Part shown: in pieces, positions 44,028 through 53,295 of the stretch | Numbering within the stretch: position 1 is the first letter of the stretch | Layout: every line of letters begins with the position of its first letter | NCBI GenBank assembly: GCA_014879565.1 | Contig: JACSRW010000029.1 | Span: 1-64,000 of the forward strand | Length of the DNA: 64,000 nucleotides | Reading direction: 5' to 3' | Source of the DNA: Chitinophagaceae bacterium | Lineage (GTDB): Bacteria; Bacteroidota; Bacteroidia; Chitinophagales; Chitinophagaceae | Notes under the pieces: generated by a model | What the model saw: only the letters and a program-made list of their open reading frames with translations | Told to the model about the DNA's origin: nothing | Databases searched by the model: none | Program-made: the position numbers and the translations under genes

Positions 44028-45149
44028 TCATTCTCCTGCAGCAATACTTTCCCATTGTTTCAGCCATTTGTCTTCAATTACCGCGCCCAGACCGGGGCTG
44101 TCGGGTACTTCGATCACTCCATTCGCCAGGTATCGGAGGCCTCCGGTTACGGGGTCTTCGCGGAGCATGAGGGCCGTGTCAAAATCAAAGTGCACAATAG
44201 CGGGACTGCAGAGCGCATAATGGGCAAAAGCGGTCATGGCCAGTCTTGACTCAATCATGGCGCCCACCTGCAGATGCAAACCGGCGGCTTCGGCCATACG
44301 GGCCATCTTCAGGGCTTTATAGATACCGCCTGATTTACCGAGTTTGATATTGAAATAATCACAGGCACCCAGGGCAATCAGCCTCTCGGCATCATGATCA
44401 TCTCCGCAGCATTCATCGGCCATAATCGGAATGGGACTTTCCTTTTTCACCCGCGGTAACTGCATAAAATTCCAGCGCCCGATCGGTTCTTCACAATGCT
44501 GGATATCAAACTGTGCCAGGGCCTGCAGGGTTTCAATGGCTTCTTCCACCTCCCAGCCCTGGTTGGCATCAATCCGTAAGGGAATATCGGGTCCCACAGC
44601 GGCCCGGATGGCCCGCATCCTTTCCACATCCTTTTTGCCGTCTTTCCCCAGCTTGACTTTAATGGCCGGGTATCCCTGAGAAAGTATGCGCAGGGCCTGG
44701 CCGGCCATTGCTTCCGGCTCTCCGATACTGACTGTATAATCAGTGACAATGGTCTTATTCTTTTCCCCGCCGATAAATTTGTACAGGGGCAGTCCGGCCT
44801 GCTGTGCCGCAATATCATACAGGGCCATATCAAAGGCGCTCTTAATACTGTTATTGGCATATATGATACGGTCCATCAGTTCTACAGCTCCTTCAATATC
44901 CAGGGCATTTTTCCCGATAAGCGCCCCGGCAAAGAGTTTGCCCACCAGCATACAGGTATCCTGGCTTTCGCCGTTAATGGGCATATAGGGACTGCATTCA
45001 CCGTACCCGGTAATACCTGCAGCGGTGTGAATACGGACCAGTACGTTTTCAGCAAAATCATCCCGCCCAAGGCTGGTGATAAAAGGTTCAATCAGGGGGA
45101 TCGTCAGTTTGTACAATTCAATCCGGCGGATGGTAAGGGAAGCAGACAT
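44028..45149 (-). CDS. Dipeptide epimerase (enolase superfamily, MLE subgroup)
   Basis: A cytosolic Mg-dependent racemase, typically acting on L-Ala-D/L-Glu or other dipeptides. The N-terminal capping domain (about 1-125) precedes a barrel with the catalytic KxK in IKVKLGKDG, metal ligands in RIDANQGW, EEPIG and ADECCGDDHD, and the second catalytic Lys in KLGKSGGIYK. I choose the ATG at 45149 (373 residues). The 59-residue upstream extension overlaps the preceding gene. It follows the exported-protein gene by 10 bases. Confidence 0.87.
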   Translation of the reverse strand: MSASLTIRRIELYKLTIPLIEPFITSLGRDDFAENVLVRIHTAAGITGYGECSPYMPINGESQDTCMLVGKLFAGALIGKNALDIEGAVELMDRIIYANNSIKSAFDMALYDIAAQQAGLPLYKFIGGEKNKTIVTDYTVSIGEPEAMAGQALRILSQGYPAIKVKLGKDGKKDVERMRAIRAAVGPDIPLRIDANQGWEVEEAIETLQALAQFDIQHCEEPIGRWNFMQLPRVKKESPIPIMADECCGDDHDAERLIALGACDYFNIKLGKSGGIYKALKMARMAEAAGLHLQVGAMIESRLAMTAFAHYALCSPAIVHFDFDTALMLREDPVTGGLRYLANGVIEVPDSPGLGAVIEDKWLKQWESIAAGE

Positions 45150-45159
45150 ATAGGTGCAG

Positions 45160-45825
45160 TTAGAAAAGAATACGCAGCCCGAAGCAGAGTAAACCGCCGA
45201 AGGGTGCGTTTTTATTTTTATAAAGGTAGGGACTGGGATAATCACTTGAAGGAATAAAGACCCGGGCTTCGGTGAAGATATAAAAATCGGGTCCGGCCGG
45301 TATTTCCCCGCCCAGGGACAGATCAAAGCTCAGCCGCTTGAACTTTCCCTCTCCGGCCAGCACAGGTAATTGATAAAGGCTGCTGTCGGTCAAACGGTCA
45401 TGGCTATTCGTAATCCGCCCCAGCAGCAGACCAAACCCGGCCGTACTATAAAGATTCCCTCCTTCTTCCCGATCGGGCCGGCCCAGCAGGTAACGCTTCC
45501 AGGCTACAGAAAGCCTTCGCATTTTCAGGCTGGCTTTATTGGTATAATTTATTTGTTGCGGTTGCGTGCTGCCGGTTTTGGCAAGGGCCGTTACTGCATT
45601 ACTGAATTTTCCGGCGCTTCCGTGGCTGAAGGAAACCCGGATCCCGTCTCTTTGCACCAGGTGAAAGTCCAGATGCAGGGTATGCTGAATGGAATTAAAA
45701 TGCTGCCCATCCGCGAAATTCCGGTAAAGGCCCATATCACTTCCAAATGAAAAAAGCGGAGACTGGGCCTGTGCCCGTAGCGAGGCGGTGAGTAAAAGAA
45801 GGAATAAGAAAAATGGCCGGGGCAT
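45160..45825 (-). CDS. Exported barrel-like hypothetical protein
   Basis: I do not recognise the family. From the ATG at 45825 the product is 221 residues with a signal peptide ending near LRAQAQ. The mature part is a series of amphipathic strands (HTLHLDFHLVQRDG, FKRLSFDLSLGGE, FYIFTEARVFIPSS) ending in an aromatic-tailed LLCFGLRILF, the pattern of an outer-membrane beta-barrel. It sits directly upstream of the dipeptide epimerase and is likely co-transcribed, so a role in peptidoglycan-peptide uptake is conceivable but unproven. Confidence 0.65.
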   Translation of the reverse strand: MPRPFFLFLLLLTASLRAQAQSPLFSFGSDMGLYRNFADGQHFNSIQHTLHLDFHLVQRDGIRVSFSHGSAGKFSNAVTALAKTGSTQPQQINYTNKASLKMRRLSVAWKRYLLGRPDREEGGNLYSTAGFGLLLGRITNSHDRLTDSSLYQLPVLAGEGKFKRLSFDLSLGGEIPAGPDFYIFTEARVFIPSSDYPSPYLYKNKNAPFGGLLCFGLRILF

Positions 45826-45854
45826 GGGGCAAGTTAGGTAAAAATGGAACAGAA

Positions 45855-46030
45855 AGTGGTGAGTAGTGAGTGGGTAGTAGGGATGCAATTTCAGGCATAT
45901 GAAAAAGCCCGGCGATGACCGGGCTTTTTTTGTGGAAGTGTATGGTTAGGGTTGAGGCGATGTCACAAAGAAGAAGAATTTCTCTCGCATGCCCCATTTA
46001 CCACTTGCCACTCCCCACTATTCTACTTAT
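45855..46030 (-). repeat. Degenerate repeat arms around a terminator, S46 peptidase downstream gap
   Basis: On the plus strand, GTGGTGAGTAGTGAGTGGGTAG (given here in parts: TGAGTAG, TGAGTGG, GTAGTAG at 45860-45880) lies left of the terminator. CCCATTTACCACTTGCCACT-type C-rich units (45991-46020) lie right of it, next to the peptidase stop. The two arms are roughly complementary. Confidence 0.7.
45902..45931 (-). terminator. Rho-independent terminator after the S46 peptidase gene
   Basis: An 11-bp stem (AAAAAGCCCGG with CCGGGCTTTTT) closes the loop CGATGA. It is T-tailed in both directions, so it can also act on the other strand. It lies about 100 bases past the S46 stop and before the exported-protein gene. 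Confidence 0.9.
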
Positions 46031-48195
46031 CACTTCATAATCTTCAGCTCCTTAATAATATTCTCCCCGCCGCCCAGTTTGTCAATACACCAGAGTACAT
46101 AGCGGATATCCACACAGATGGTGCGGTTGAGATCTTTGTCAAAAGCGAGTTTGTGGCTGAGAGCCTCATAGTTACCGTCGAAGGCAAGACCGATCAGTTC
46201 GCCGCGGCCATTGATAACCGGGGAGCCTGAGTTGCCACCGGTGATATCATTGGTGGTAATAAACCCGATCACCAGGTCCTTGCGGGCGGGATCCATATAC
46301 TGTCCGAAATCTTTTTTCTTCAGCAGCTCAATCTGTCTGGCAGGCAGGTCAAATTCATAATCGCCTGCTTTGTATTTTTCCAGCAAGCCTTTGGAGGTGG
46401 TTACATAATCATAAAACACCGCGTCGCGGGGACGGTAAGATTTCACGGCCCCGTAGCTGACCCGCATGGTAAAAGTGGCATCAGGATACATCATCTTTGC
46501 TTTGACAGGATCCATTTCCATCACGCCTTTCAGATAGAGTCGGCCAAACTCCGCGTTTTTGGACATGAACTGCTGGGAAAGGGGTCCGTATTTGGAGTTA
46601 TAATTGGTCAGGAACGCACTGGCGTGCGCAAAAGCCGGATCGGCCTGCAGAACGGTGGCGTCCGGGTTAGCCGTAAAGGCATTCCATTTGGCATCATCAA
46701 AAATCATGGACTTGCCAAATACATCTGCCGCATATTTTTTATACGTGGCGTCATCATTCAGCGGACCATAACTGTTCTTCAGGGTGTTGAAGAAACCAAC
46801 GGGATGCTGTTCCTTGTCCACATCCTCGTAGAACATGCGGGTAACGGCAGCCAGTATATTTTGATCAGATACTTTGTTTTCTTCTTTCAGGAAACCTTCC
46901 CGGGATGCTTTCGCGGCTTCCACCGCTTTGCTGATATCGGCTTTGGAGGAACCGGGTTTTACCAGGGCGGCTTCCAGCTGCAGCAGGGAAGAGGCATAGG
47001 CAATCAGCGGAGAGCCGAATACTCCTTCATTGATATACACACGATGTTTGGCATAAGGCTTCCAGGCGTCATAAGCCCGGTTCCAGTCGGCAAACAGGTT
47101 TTCGTATTCGGGTTTACCCTTGGCCCATGCATTGAATTTCGCTTCGGCTTTTTCTTTCTGGCCAAATACATCATACTTCAGCAGTTGTTTGGTTTCGCCG
47201 TCAAAGAATTTCCAGTAATTGGCAATACCGGCATAAGAGGAGGCCAGCTGCAGTTTAACAGCCGGGTCTTTTTTCATTTCCTCAAACATGTACCGGAGGC
47301 GGATATCGCGCAGTTTTACCAGGGTGGGGTTGTTGATATCGGTGGCCAGTTTGATGCCGTAAGAACTTTCATACCGGTTGGTGCCGCCGGGATAACCCCA
47401 GATCATGGAGAAATCTCCGTCTTTCAGCGGACGCAGGGAAACAGGCAGGTACCATTTGGGTTTCATCGGTACATTGCTCTCTGCGAATTTGGCGGGTTTG
47501 CCATCGGCAGAGGTGTATACACGGAACACAGAGAAATCACCGGTATGGCGGGGCCATTCCCAGTTGTCGGTATCGCCGCCGAATTTACCCACACTTTCGG
47601 GAGGAGTACCTACGAGACGTACATCCGTATAGCGCTGGTATACAAAGGCCAGGAACTGGTTGCCTTTGAAGAGCGGGCTCACCCGGGTTTCGATATTCGC
47701 AGCAGCATCACTGAGGCGTTTGTTGATGGCAGCCAGTACAGCGCCCTGTTTCTGCACACGCTCCGCCCCGGATAAACCCTTCAGTGAATCCATCACTTCT
47801 TTAGTGACATCGTCAATCCGCAGCAGGAACTGAACGGAAAGACTGGTGGGAATTTCTTCTGATTTGTTACGGGCATAAAAGCCATCCCGCAGGTAGTTCT
47901 TTTCCATACTGGAAGCGGAAGCAATCGCATTGTATCCGCAGTGGTGATTGGTAAAGATCAGTCCCTGGGAGCTTACAATCTCCCCGGTACAGCCCCCGCC
48001 GAAGATGATGATGGCATCCTTGAGGGAGGGTTTGTTGATATTATAGAGCTGTTCTTTGGTCAGTTTAAGCCCTTTTTTCACCATATCATTATAAACCTGC
48101 TGTCCCAGCAACAGGGGCAGCCACATCCCCTCATCGGCCATGGATTTCAGCACGAGGGAGACAGACAGTACAATCGTCAGGAAAATCTTCTTCAT
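46030..48195 (-). CDS. S46-family dipeptidyl-peptidase (DPP7/DPP11 type)
   Basis: A periplasmic or surface serine exopeptidase that frees dipeptides, common in Bacteroidota that feed on protein. The signal peptide ends near LKSMA; the mature N-terminus is DEGMWLP. The catalytic His is in FTNHHCGYNAI, Asp in FGGDTDNWEWPRHTGDF and Ser in TGGNSGSPVI. Start 48195 gives 721 residues, the family norm; the 28-residue extension to 48279 runs past an exact promoter element. Whether it prefers hydrophobic (DPP7) or acidic (DPP11) P1 residues cannot be settled by eye. Confidence 0.93.
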   Translation of the reverse strand: MKKIFLTIVLSVSLVLKSMADEGMWLPLLLGQQVYNDMVKKGLKLTKEQLYNINKPSLKDAIIIFGGGCTGEIVSSQGLIFTNHHCGYNAIASASSMEKNYLRDGFYARNKSEEIPTSLSVQFLLRIDDVTKEVMDSLKGLSGAERVQKQGAVLAAINKRLSDAAANIETRVSPLFKGNQFLAFVYQRYTDVRLVGTPPESVGKFGGDTDNWEWPRHTGDFSVFRVYTSADGKPAKFAESNVPMKPKWYLPVSLRPLKDGDFSMIWGYPGGTNRYESSYGIKLATDINNPTLVKLRDIRLRYMFEEMKKDPAVKLQLASSYAGIANYWKFFDGETKQLLKYDVFGQKEKAEAKFNAWAKGKPEYENLFADWNRAYDAWKPYAKHRVYINEGVFGSPLIAYASSLLQLEAALVKPGSSKADISKAVEAAKASREGFLKEENKVSDQNILAAVTRMFYEDVDKEQHPVGFFNTLKNSYGPLNDDATYKKYAADVFGKSMIFDDAKWNAFTANPDATVLQADPAFAHASAFLTNYNSKYGPLSQQFMSKNAEFGRLYLKGVMEMDPVKAKMMYPDATFTMRVSYGAVKSYRPRDAVFYDYVTTSKGLLEKYKAGDYEFDLPARQIELLKKKDFGQYMDPARKDLVIGFITTNDITGGNSGSPVINGRGELIGLAFDGNYEALSHKLAFDKDLNRTICVDIRYVLWCIDKLGGGENIIKELKIMK

Positions 48196-48213
48196 ACATG
48201 TGATTTTAGGCCG

Positions 48214-48221
48214 CAAACCTA
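48214..48221 (-). promoter_or_regulatory. -7 promoter element before S46 peptidase gene
   Basis: The minus strand reads TAGGTTTG, an exact match, 18 bases before the ATG at 48195. Confidence 0.55.
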
Positions 48222-48288
48222 CTGAAAAACCAGTACCGGATACCTGAGTTTGGTCGGGATGGCTTATTTTAGTGACCAATTCCTGCTT

Positions 48289-49632
48289 ATGCGAACGCTG
48301 CCATTAATCCCGGCCCTTCTGGCCCTTCTTTTTCTTTCTCCTTCCTGCGGAAAAAAGTCGAATACACCCAATCCCCCTCCCGGCAATGCGCCCGGCTGTG
48401 CCACAGCGGTCAGTCCGGCTTCAGGTGGATTTGTCACCAGCACCAGTGTAAACTTGAGCTGGAACGCGGCGGCTAATGCCAGCAGTTATGATCTTTATCT
48501 CGGTGCCGGCGCTGTGGCGGCTTCCCTGGTAGCCAGTAATATCAGCGGCACCAGTCATACCATTACCATACCGGGTACCGCTAATGCCAGCTATTCCTGG
48601 TATGTGGTGCCCAAAAACAGTTCAGGTACGGCCAGCGGCTGCAGCGGCGGGGCCAGCCAGTTTATCTATATCGTCATTAATCCGCCAGCGCCTTTCGGCT
48701 ATTATGTGGTGGGTTACCTGCCTTCTTACCGGAGCCTGACGGATATACCGGATGTAAAATTCCGGATGACCAATGTGGTGATCTATGCCTTTTATGGAGT
48801 CAATGGCAGCGGGGGACTGAGTGCACCTGCTTCCGGCACCAGCCTGGCTTCCGTTATTACAAAAGCCCGGGCCAATAATGCCAAAATTTTTGTGGGGATT
48901 AATGATGGCAGCGGAGACGGCAAAACGAATTTCAAAAGCATGGCATCCACTGCCGCAGGCCGGAACAATTTTGTGAAGCAGGTTATGAACCTGGTGCGGA
49001 CCAATAATCTTGACGGTGTGGATATGGACTGGGAATTCCCGACTACCTCAGATGGCACTGATGCTACTTTCACTGCCCTGATGAAAGAACTGGCTGATTC
49101 CCTGCACCGGGACGCGAAATATTATTTATCCTGTGCGGTTACGGCCGGGAAATATGCCGGCGGTATCCGCGATGCCATCCGCAATGAACTGTTTGGCTAT
49201 GTTGACTTCTTTAATATCATGGCCTATGATGATTTCAGCACCTCTACGCCTTATCGCCATCACAGTGATTATGCCCTGGCGCAAACCTGCCTGAACTACT
49301 GGCTGACCACCAGGGGTATGCCGGCAAATAAGGCGGTACTCGGATTGCCTGCCTACGGACGTCCCTCCGGTATCACCCAGAGCGGTACAGTGCTGACGTA
49401 TAAAACAATCCTGTCACAGGGGGGCAGCTCACAACTGGATTCAGCCACAGTGACCGCCGGGGGCTTTACCAATTACACCATTTATTACAACGGACAGTAT
49501 ACAATCAAGCGGAAGGCTAAACTGGCCAAAGATATCGCTGCAGGTGTGATGCTCTGGGAAAAGGGACAGGATGCGTCCGATGACCATTCTTTATTAAAAG
49601 CGGCCTGTGATACGGTAGGAAGGGCGTATTGA
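48289..49632 (+). CDS. GH18 chitinase-like lipoprotein with fibronectin-like domain
   Basis: A signal peptide leads to the Cys of FLSPSCGKK, suggesting surface anchoring. Residues of about 35-125 form a fibronectin type III-like domain (VNLSWNAAANASSYDLYLG). A glycoside hydrolase 18 barrel follows with YYVVGYLPSYR, the catalytic LDGVDMDWEFP (DxxDxDxE) and a closing GVMLWEKGQD. It should cut chitin or related N-acetylglucosamine glycans with the Glu as acid. ATG at 48289 gives 447 residues. The TGA stop overlaps a GAGACGG heptamer. Confidence 0.92.
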   Translation: MRTLPLIPALLALLFLSPSCGKKSNTPNPPPGNAPGCATAVSPASGGFVTSTSVNLSWNAAANASSYDLYLGAGAVAASLVASNISGTSHTITIPGTANASYSWYVVPKNSSGTASGCSGGASQFIYIVINPPAPFGYYVVGYLPSYRSLTDIPDVKFRMTNVVIYAFYGVNGSGGLSAPASGTSLASVITKARANNAKIFVGINDGSGDGKTNFKSMASTAAGRNNFVKQVMNLVRTNNLDGVDMDWEFPTTSDGTDATFTALMKELADSLHRDAKYYLSCAVTAGKYAGGIRDAIRNELFGYVDFFNIMAYDDFSTSTPYRHHSDYALAQTCLNYWLTTRGMPANKAVLGLPAYGRPSGITQSGTVLTYKTILSQGGSSQLDSATVTAGGFTNYTIYYNGQYTIKRKAKLAKDIAAGVMLWEKGQDASDDHSLLKAACDTVGRAY

Positions 49633-49753
49633 GACGGGAGACCGAGTAAATAGACAGAAGTTAGTAGATAGTAGTGGGTGCTTAGAATACGGGTGATTGC
49701 CTGTATGATTTTTTCATCCGGTCAACCTATCAGCATTTCAACCTTTCAGCCTT
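49631..49753 (+). repeat. Repeat gap between convergent chitinase and birA genes
   Basis: Two heptamers (GAGACGG, GAGACCG) begin on the chitinase stop. ACAGAAGTTAGTAG from the shared core follows. Four octamers (TCAACCTA, TCAGCATT, TCAACCTT, TCAGCCTT; 49722-49753) extend 8 bases into birA, and in the birA sense one unit supplies the TGA stop. Confidence 0.88.
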
Positions 49754-50537
49754 GCCCCAGCCTCCATTCAATTTCCCCAAACGCAAACTCTTCCTCAAAA
49801 CCATGCAGCACCTGCAAACGGCCGTCGGGACTTACGCCTTTTATCAGTCCGTCAAATAGCCGGTTGCCTTTTTTGAATCTGACGGTTTCCCCTTTTTTAT
49901 AAAGTACCTGCAGATAATCCCGGTAAAGGGGGGCAAAACCCTCCCTGAGTAGTTGGGTATAACGTAATCCGAAGCTGTGACAAATCCGGCGAGCCAGTTC
50001 TGCAGGAACATAGGATTGACCCGTTATCTGCCGGAGGGAAACGGGGTTGGGTAATTCCGGAGGGAATTGAACCTGGTTAATATTGATACCGGTTCCGATA
50101 ATGGCCCATTCCCAGTTGCCGGAAGCGGAAATACTGTTTTCAATCAGGATGCCACCTGCCTTTCTGTCCTGCCAATACAGGTCGTTTGGCCATTTAATCC
50201 GGGTAGCTTCTCCGGCCAGTCCGGAGAAAAAATCATAGGCAGCCAGGGCGGCGCAGGCACTCAGTGGAAAGGGGGCTGAAATCCGCAGCGACCCTGGTTT
50301 TACCAGCAGACTGAGCGCAATATTGGCCTCTTTTTCGGAACCCCATTGACGGCCTCTTTGTCCTTTTCCTGCAACCTGTTCATGGGCAAAAACGGCCAGT
50401 CCCTCAACGGCTTCTCCCTGAAACTCCGGCAGTTTTTCCCCCTGGATCAGCCGGCGGGCATAGTTGTTGGTACTGTCCACCGTTAACAGTTCTATAAACG
50501 GCTCTCCAAAGGGGCCGATGCCGGGTAGTTGTGACAA
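49746..50537 (-). CDS. birA: Biotin-[acetyl-CoA-carboxylase] ligase, short form
   Basis: Attaches biotin to the carrier domain of acetyl-CoA carboxylase. It shows VDSTNNYARRL, the biotinyl-AMP loop KGQRGRQWGSE, IKWPNDLYWQDRKAGGIL and GTGININ. No N-terminal helix-turn-helix is present, so it should not act as the biotin repressor. The start is TTG (50537); no ATG lies between it and the first conserved motif. The C-terminal Gln-Gly and stop are within an octamer repeat. Confidence 0.9.
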   Translation of the reverse strand: MSQLPGIGPFGEPFIELLTVDSTNNYARRLIQGEKLPEFQGEAVEGLAVFAHEQVAGKGQRGRQWGSEKEANIALSLLVKPGSLRISAPFPLSACAALAAYDFFSGLAGEATRIKWPNDLYWQDRKAGGILIENSISASGNWEWAIIGTGININQVQFPPELPNPVSLRQITGQSYVPAELARRICHSFGLRYTQLLREGFAPLYRDYLQVLYKKGETVRFKKGNRLFDGLIKGVSPDGRLQVLHGFEEEFAFGEIEWRLGQG

Positions 50538-50545
50538 TTAATTGC

Positions 50546-50553
50546 TATTTTTG
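50546..50553 (+). promoter_or_regulatory. Possible -7 element upstream of rsfS
   Basis: TATTTTTG is an exact match, but lies 114 bases before the rsfS start, so assignment is tentative. Confidence 0.3.
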
Positions 50554-50667
50554 GCAAAATAAGGACAAAAGCGGGTCAGGTGTGGATTTCCTGAAAAGAA
50601 GAGCCCCGGCCCGGATGTCCGGCGGAACTGCAAAAAGCAGGTAACCCTTAACAAAAACATCACCTAT

Positions 50668-51096
50668 TTGGAACAACTGGCATTATTGACCAACCGGCAA
50701 AAAAAAGATGGCCCGGCAGTAAAACGGGCAGGTGCGAAAAGGTTGACGAGGAATTCAAAAATCATCAAAACCATCATTGCAGCAATCCAGGAAAAAAAGG
50801 GACAGCATATTGTTTCCCTTGATTTACGGAAGATTCATGAGGCAGTGGCTGATTTTTTTATTGTCTGCGAAGCAGATAATCAGCCGCAGGTGCGTGCGAT
50901 TGCCGAGCAGGTGGAGCATAAACTGAGAGAAATCTGCGGGGAAAAACCCTATCATCACGAAGGGTACCAAAACCTGCAATGGGTGCTGATTGACTATGTA
51001 AACGTAGTGGTGCATGTCATGCTTCCGGAAGTACGGAAATTTTACCGTCTGGAAGATATGTGGAGTGATGCCTCGGCTCTGGAACATGAGGAATAA
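50668..51096 (+). CDS. rsfS: Ribosome silencing factor RsfS
   Basis: Binds ribosomal protein L14 and blocks subunit joining in starvation. The DUF143 fold is clear: VSLDLRKIHEAVADFFIV, GYQNLQWVLIDYVNVVVHVM and FYRLEDMWSDA. The only usable start in this frame near the family N-terminus is TTG at 50668, giving 142 residues; the frame stays open further upstream, so this start is uncertain. ftsH follows after 75 bases. Confidence 0.9.
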   Translation: MEQLALLTNRQKKDGPAVKRAGAKRLTRNSKIIKTIIAAIQEKKGQHIVSLDLRKIHEAVADFFIVCEADNQPQVRAIAEQVEHKLREICGEKPYHHEGYQNLQWVLIDYVNVVVHVMLPEVRKFYRLEDMWSDASALEHEE

Positions 51097-51171
51097 TGTT
51101 AAAATCACGCTATTTCCGCAACATTTTCCCGTCTTAATTGATTAAACAGCAGGAAACCTGCAATTTGTAAT

Positions 51172-53286
51172 ATGTCACAGGAAACGAACAAAGGAAACGA
51201 AAGAAGACCCCAGCGATATGACGGCGGAAGACCTTCCGGCCCGGAGGATCCGAACCAGGCTCCCCGGAAAGGTCCCCGGTTCAGCATTTACTGGATATAC
51301 GCGATCATTTTTGCCGTTCTTATCGGTCTGCAGTTATACGGCCCTCTTTCACCCAACTCTGCTGAAATAGACCAGCAGACTTTTGAAGCCATTCTGAAAA
51401 AGGGGGATATTCAGGAGTATAAAGTGATCAGTAACCGTAACCTGGTCAGGGTAACGTTAAAGGCCGACAGCCTGAAAAAATATGAAACCCAGCTCAAGAA
51501 CAAGGGAGTAAGCGGGAAAATTCCCAAAGAAGGGCCCCATATGTACCTGAAGATCGTATCAGGCGATTCTTTCCAGGATGATATGCGGAAATTCTATTCT
51601 GAAAATCCCGGCCTGGAAAAAGTGGGTAAAGCGGGAGCAGAAAGAGACTGGTTCGGCGGACTGCTGCAGTTTATCCTTCCGGTGTTGTTATTTATCGGTA
51701 TCTGGATCCTGCTCATGCGTAAGATGGGCGGCGGTGCCGGTGGAGGCGGAGGTCCCGGTGGTATCTTCAGTATCGGTAAATCCAAGGCCACACTCTTTGA
51801 TAAAGGCACCCGGGTAAATATCACGTTTGCCGATGTAGCCGGACTGGATGAGGCCAAAGTGGAAGTGATGGAGATTGTGGACTTCCTGAAAAATCCGAAA
51901 AAATATACCAACCTGGGTGGTAAGATACCAAAAGGCGCCCTGCTCGTCGGGCCTCCCGGTACAGGAAAGACCCTGCTGGCAAAAGCCGTGGCCGGGGAGG
52001 CGCAGGTACCTTTTTTCAGTCTCAGCGGTTCTGATTTTGTGGAAATGTTTGTGGGCGTGGGCGCCAGCCGGGTGCGTGACCTCTTTAAACAGGCCCGCGA
52101 GAAAGCCCCCTGTATCATTTTCATTGATGAGATTGACGCGATTGGACGGGCCCGGGGTAAAAATGTGATGATGAGCAATGATGAAAGGGAAAGCACCCTC
52201 AACCAGATGCTCGTGGAAATGGATGGTTTCGGCACCGATGTGGGCATTATCGTGCTGGCGGCCACCAACAGACCGGATGTGCTGGACTCCGCCCTGCTGC
52301 GACCGGGCCGTTTCGACCGTCAGATCACCATTGATAAACCTGATCTGAAAGGCCGGGAAGACATTTTCAAAGTACACCTTAAACCAATCAAGATTTCCAA
52401 AACACTCGATATTCATAAACTGGCTGAGCAGACTCCTGGCTTTGCCGGGGCAGATATAGCCAATGTATGTAATGAAGCCGCCCTGATCGCCGCCCGGAAG
52501 AACAAAGAAGCCGTGGATATGCAGGACTTCCAGGATGCGGTGGACCGGGTGATCGGCGGACTGGAAAAAAAGAACAAGATTATTTCTCCCGAAGAGAAAA
52601 AAATTATCGCCTACCACGAGGCCGGACATGCGATCTGCGGCTGGTTTCTGGAGCACGCGTATCCGCTGCTGAAGGTTACCATCGTACCCCGTGGTACAGC
52701 GGCGCTGGGTTATGCGCAGTATACCCCAAAAGAACAGTATCTCTATAATACCGACCAGCTCAGCGATCAGATCTGCATGACACTCGGTGGCCGGGCCAGT
52801 GAGGAAATTTTCTTTGGCAAGATTTCCACCGGGGCACAAAACGACCTGCAGCAGATCACCCGGATCGCGTATGCCATGGTTACGGTATATGGGATGAACA
52901 ACAAAGTGGGGAATGTGAGTTTTTATGACCCGCAGCAGGAAGCGACCTTCACCAAACCCTATTCAGATGAAACAGCCAGACTGATTGATGAGGAAGTGCG
53001 CAAACTGATAGATGAGGCCTACGAAAAAACAAAAGACCTGCTGACCCTGCGAAAAGCGGAAGTGGAAAAACTGGCCACCGCCCTGCTGGACCGGGAAGTA
53101 TTGTTCCAGAGTGATGTGGAGGCCCTCATCGGCAAAAGGCCGTATGAAGATAAAAAACACCTGGTGGGTGATGAAGTCAGCACCAGTACGGAAACAGCTG
53201 TAAGCCCGGCTGCCGTGACGGCCCGGCCGGAAGAAGATAAATCCGGTGAAAGCAGCAGCAGTCCTGAACCGGTACCCGCCGTATAA
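51172..53286 (+). CDS. ftsH: ATP-dependent zinc metalloprotease FtsH
   Basis: A membrane AAA+ protease that degrades misfolded membrane proteins and regulators. Two membrane helices (about residues 40-60 and 162-181) flank a periplasmic domain. A Gly-rich linker follows, then the AAA domain with Walker A GPPGTGKT and Walker [12 protein letters not shown] and the second region of homology ([11 protein letters not shown]). The zinc site is HEAGH, with the third ligand Asp in the following helices. At 704 residues it is slightly longer than usual, with a charged Ser/Thr-rich tail. The LUD gene follows after 9 bases. Confidence 0.97.
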   Translation: MSQETNKGNERRPQRYDGGRPSGPEDPNQAPRKGPRFSIYWIYAIIFAVLIGLQLYGPLSPNSAEIDQQTFEAILKKGDIQEYKVISNRNLVRVTLKADSLKKYETQLKNKGVSGKIPKEGPHMYLKIVSGDSFQDDMRKFYSENPGLEKVGKAGAERDWFGGLLQFILPVLLFIGIWILLMRKMGGGAGGGGGPGGIFSIGKSKATLFDKGTRVNITFADVAGLDEAKVEVMEIVDFLKNPKKYTNLGGKIPKGALLVGPPGTGKTLLAKAVAGEAQVPFFSLSGSDFVEMFVGVGASRVRDLFKQAREKAPCIIFIDEIDAIGRARGKNVMMSNDERESTLNQMLVEMDGFGTDVGIIVLAATNRPDVLDSALLRPGRFDRQITIDKPDLKGREDIFKVHLKPIKISKTLDIHKLAEQTPGFAGADIANVCNEAALIAARKNKEAVDMQDFQDAVDRVIGGLEKKNKIISPEEKKIIAYHEAGHAICGWFLEHAYPLLKVTIVPRGTAALGYAQYTPKEQYLYNTDQLSDQICMTLGGRASEEIFFGKISTGAQNDLQQITRIAYAMVTVYGMNNKVGNVSFYDPQQEATFTKPYSDETARLIDEEVRKLIDEAYEKTKDLLTLRKAEVEKLATALLDREVLFQSDVEALIGKRPYEDKKHLVGDEVSTSTETAVSPAAVTARPEEDKSGESSSSPEPVPAV

Positions 53287-53295
53287 AATACGCTC

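Noticed and set aside
46624-47775. 383-residue open frame on the plus strand
   Set aside because: Fully antisense to the S46 peptidase, whose catalytic motifs are intact.
51688-52839. 383-residue open frame on the minus strand
   Set aside because: Antisense to ftsH; a shadow of a GC-biased codon pattern.
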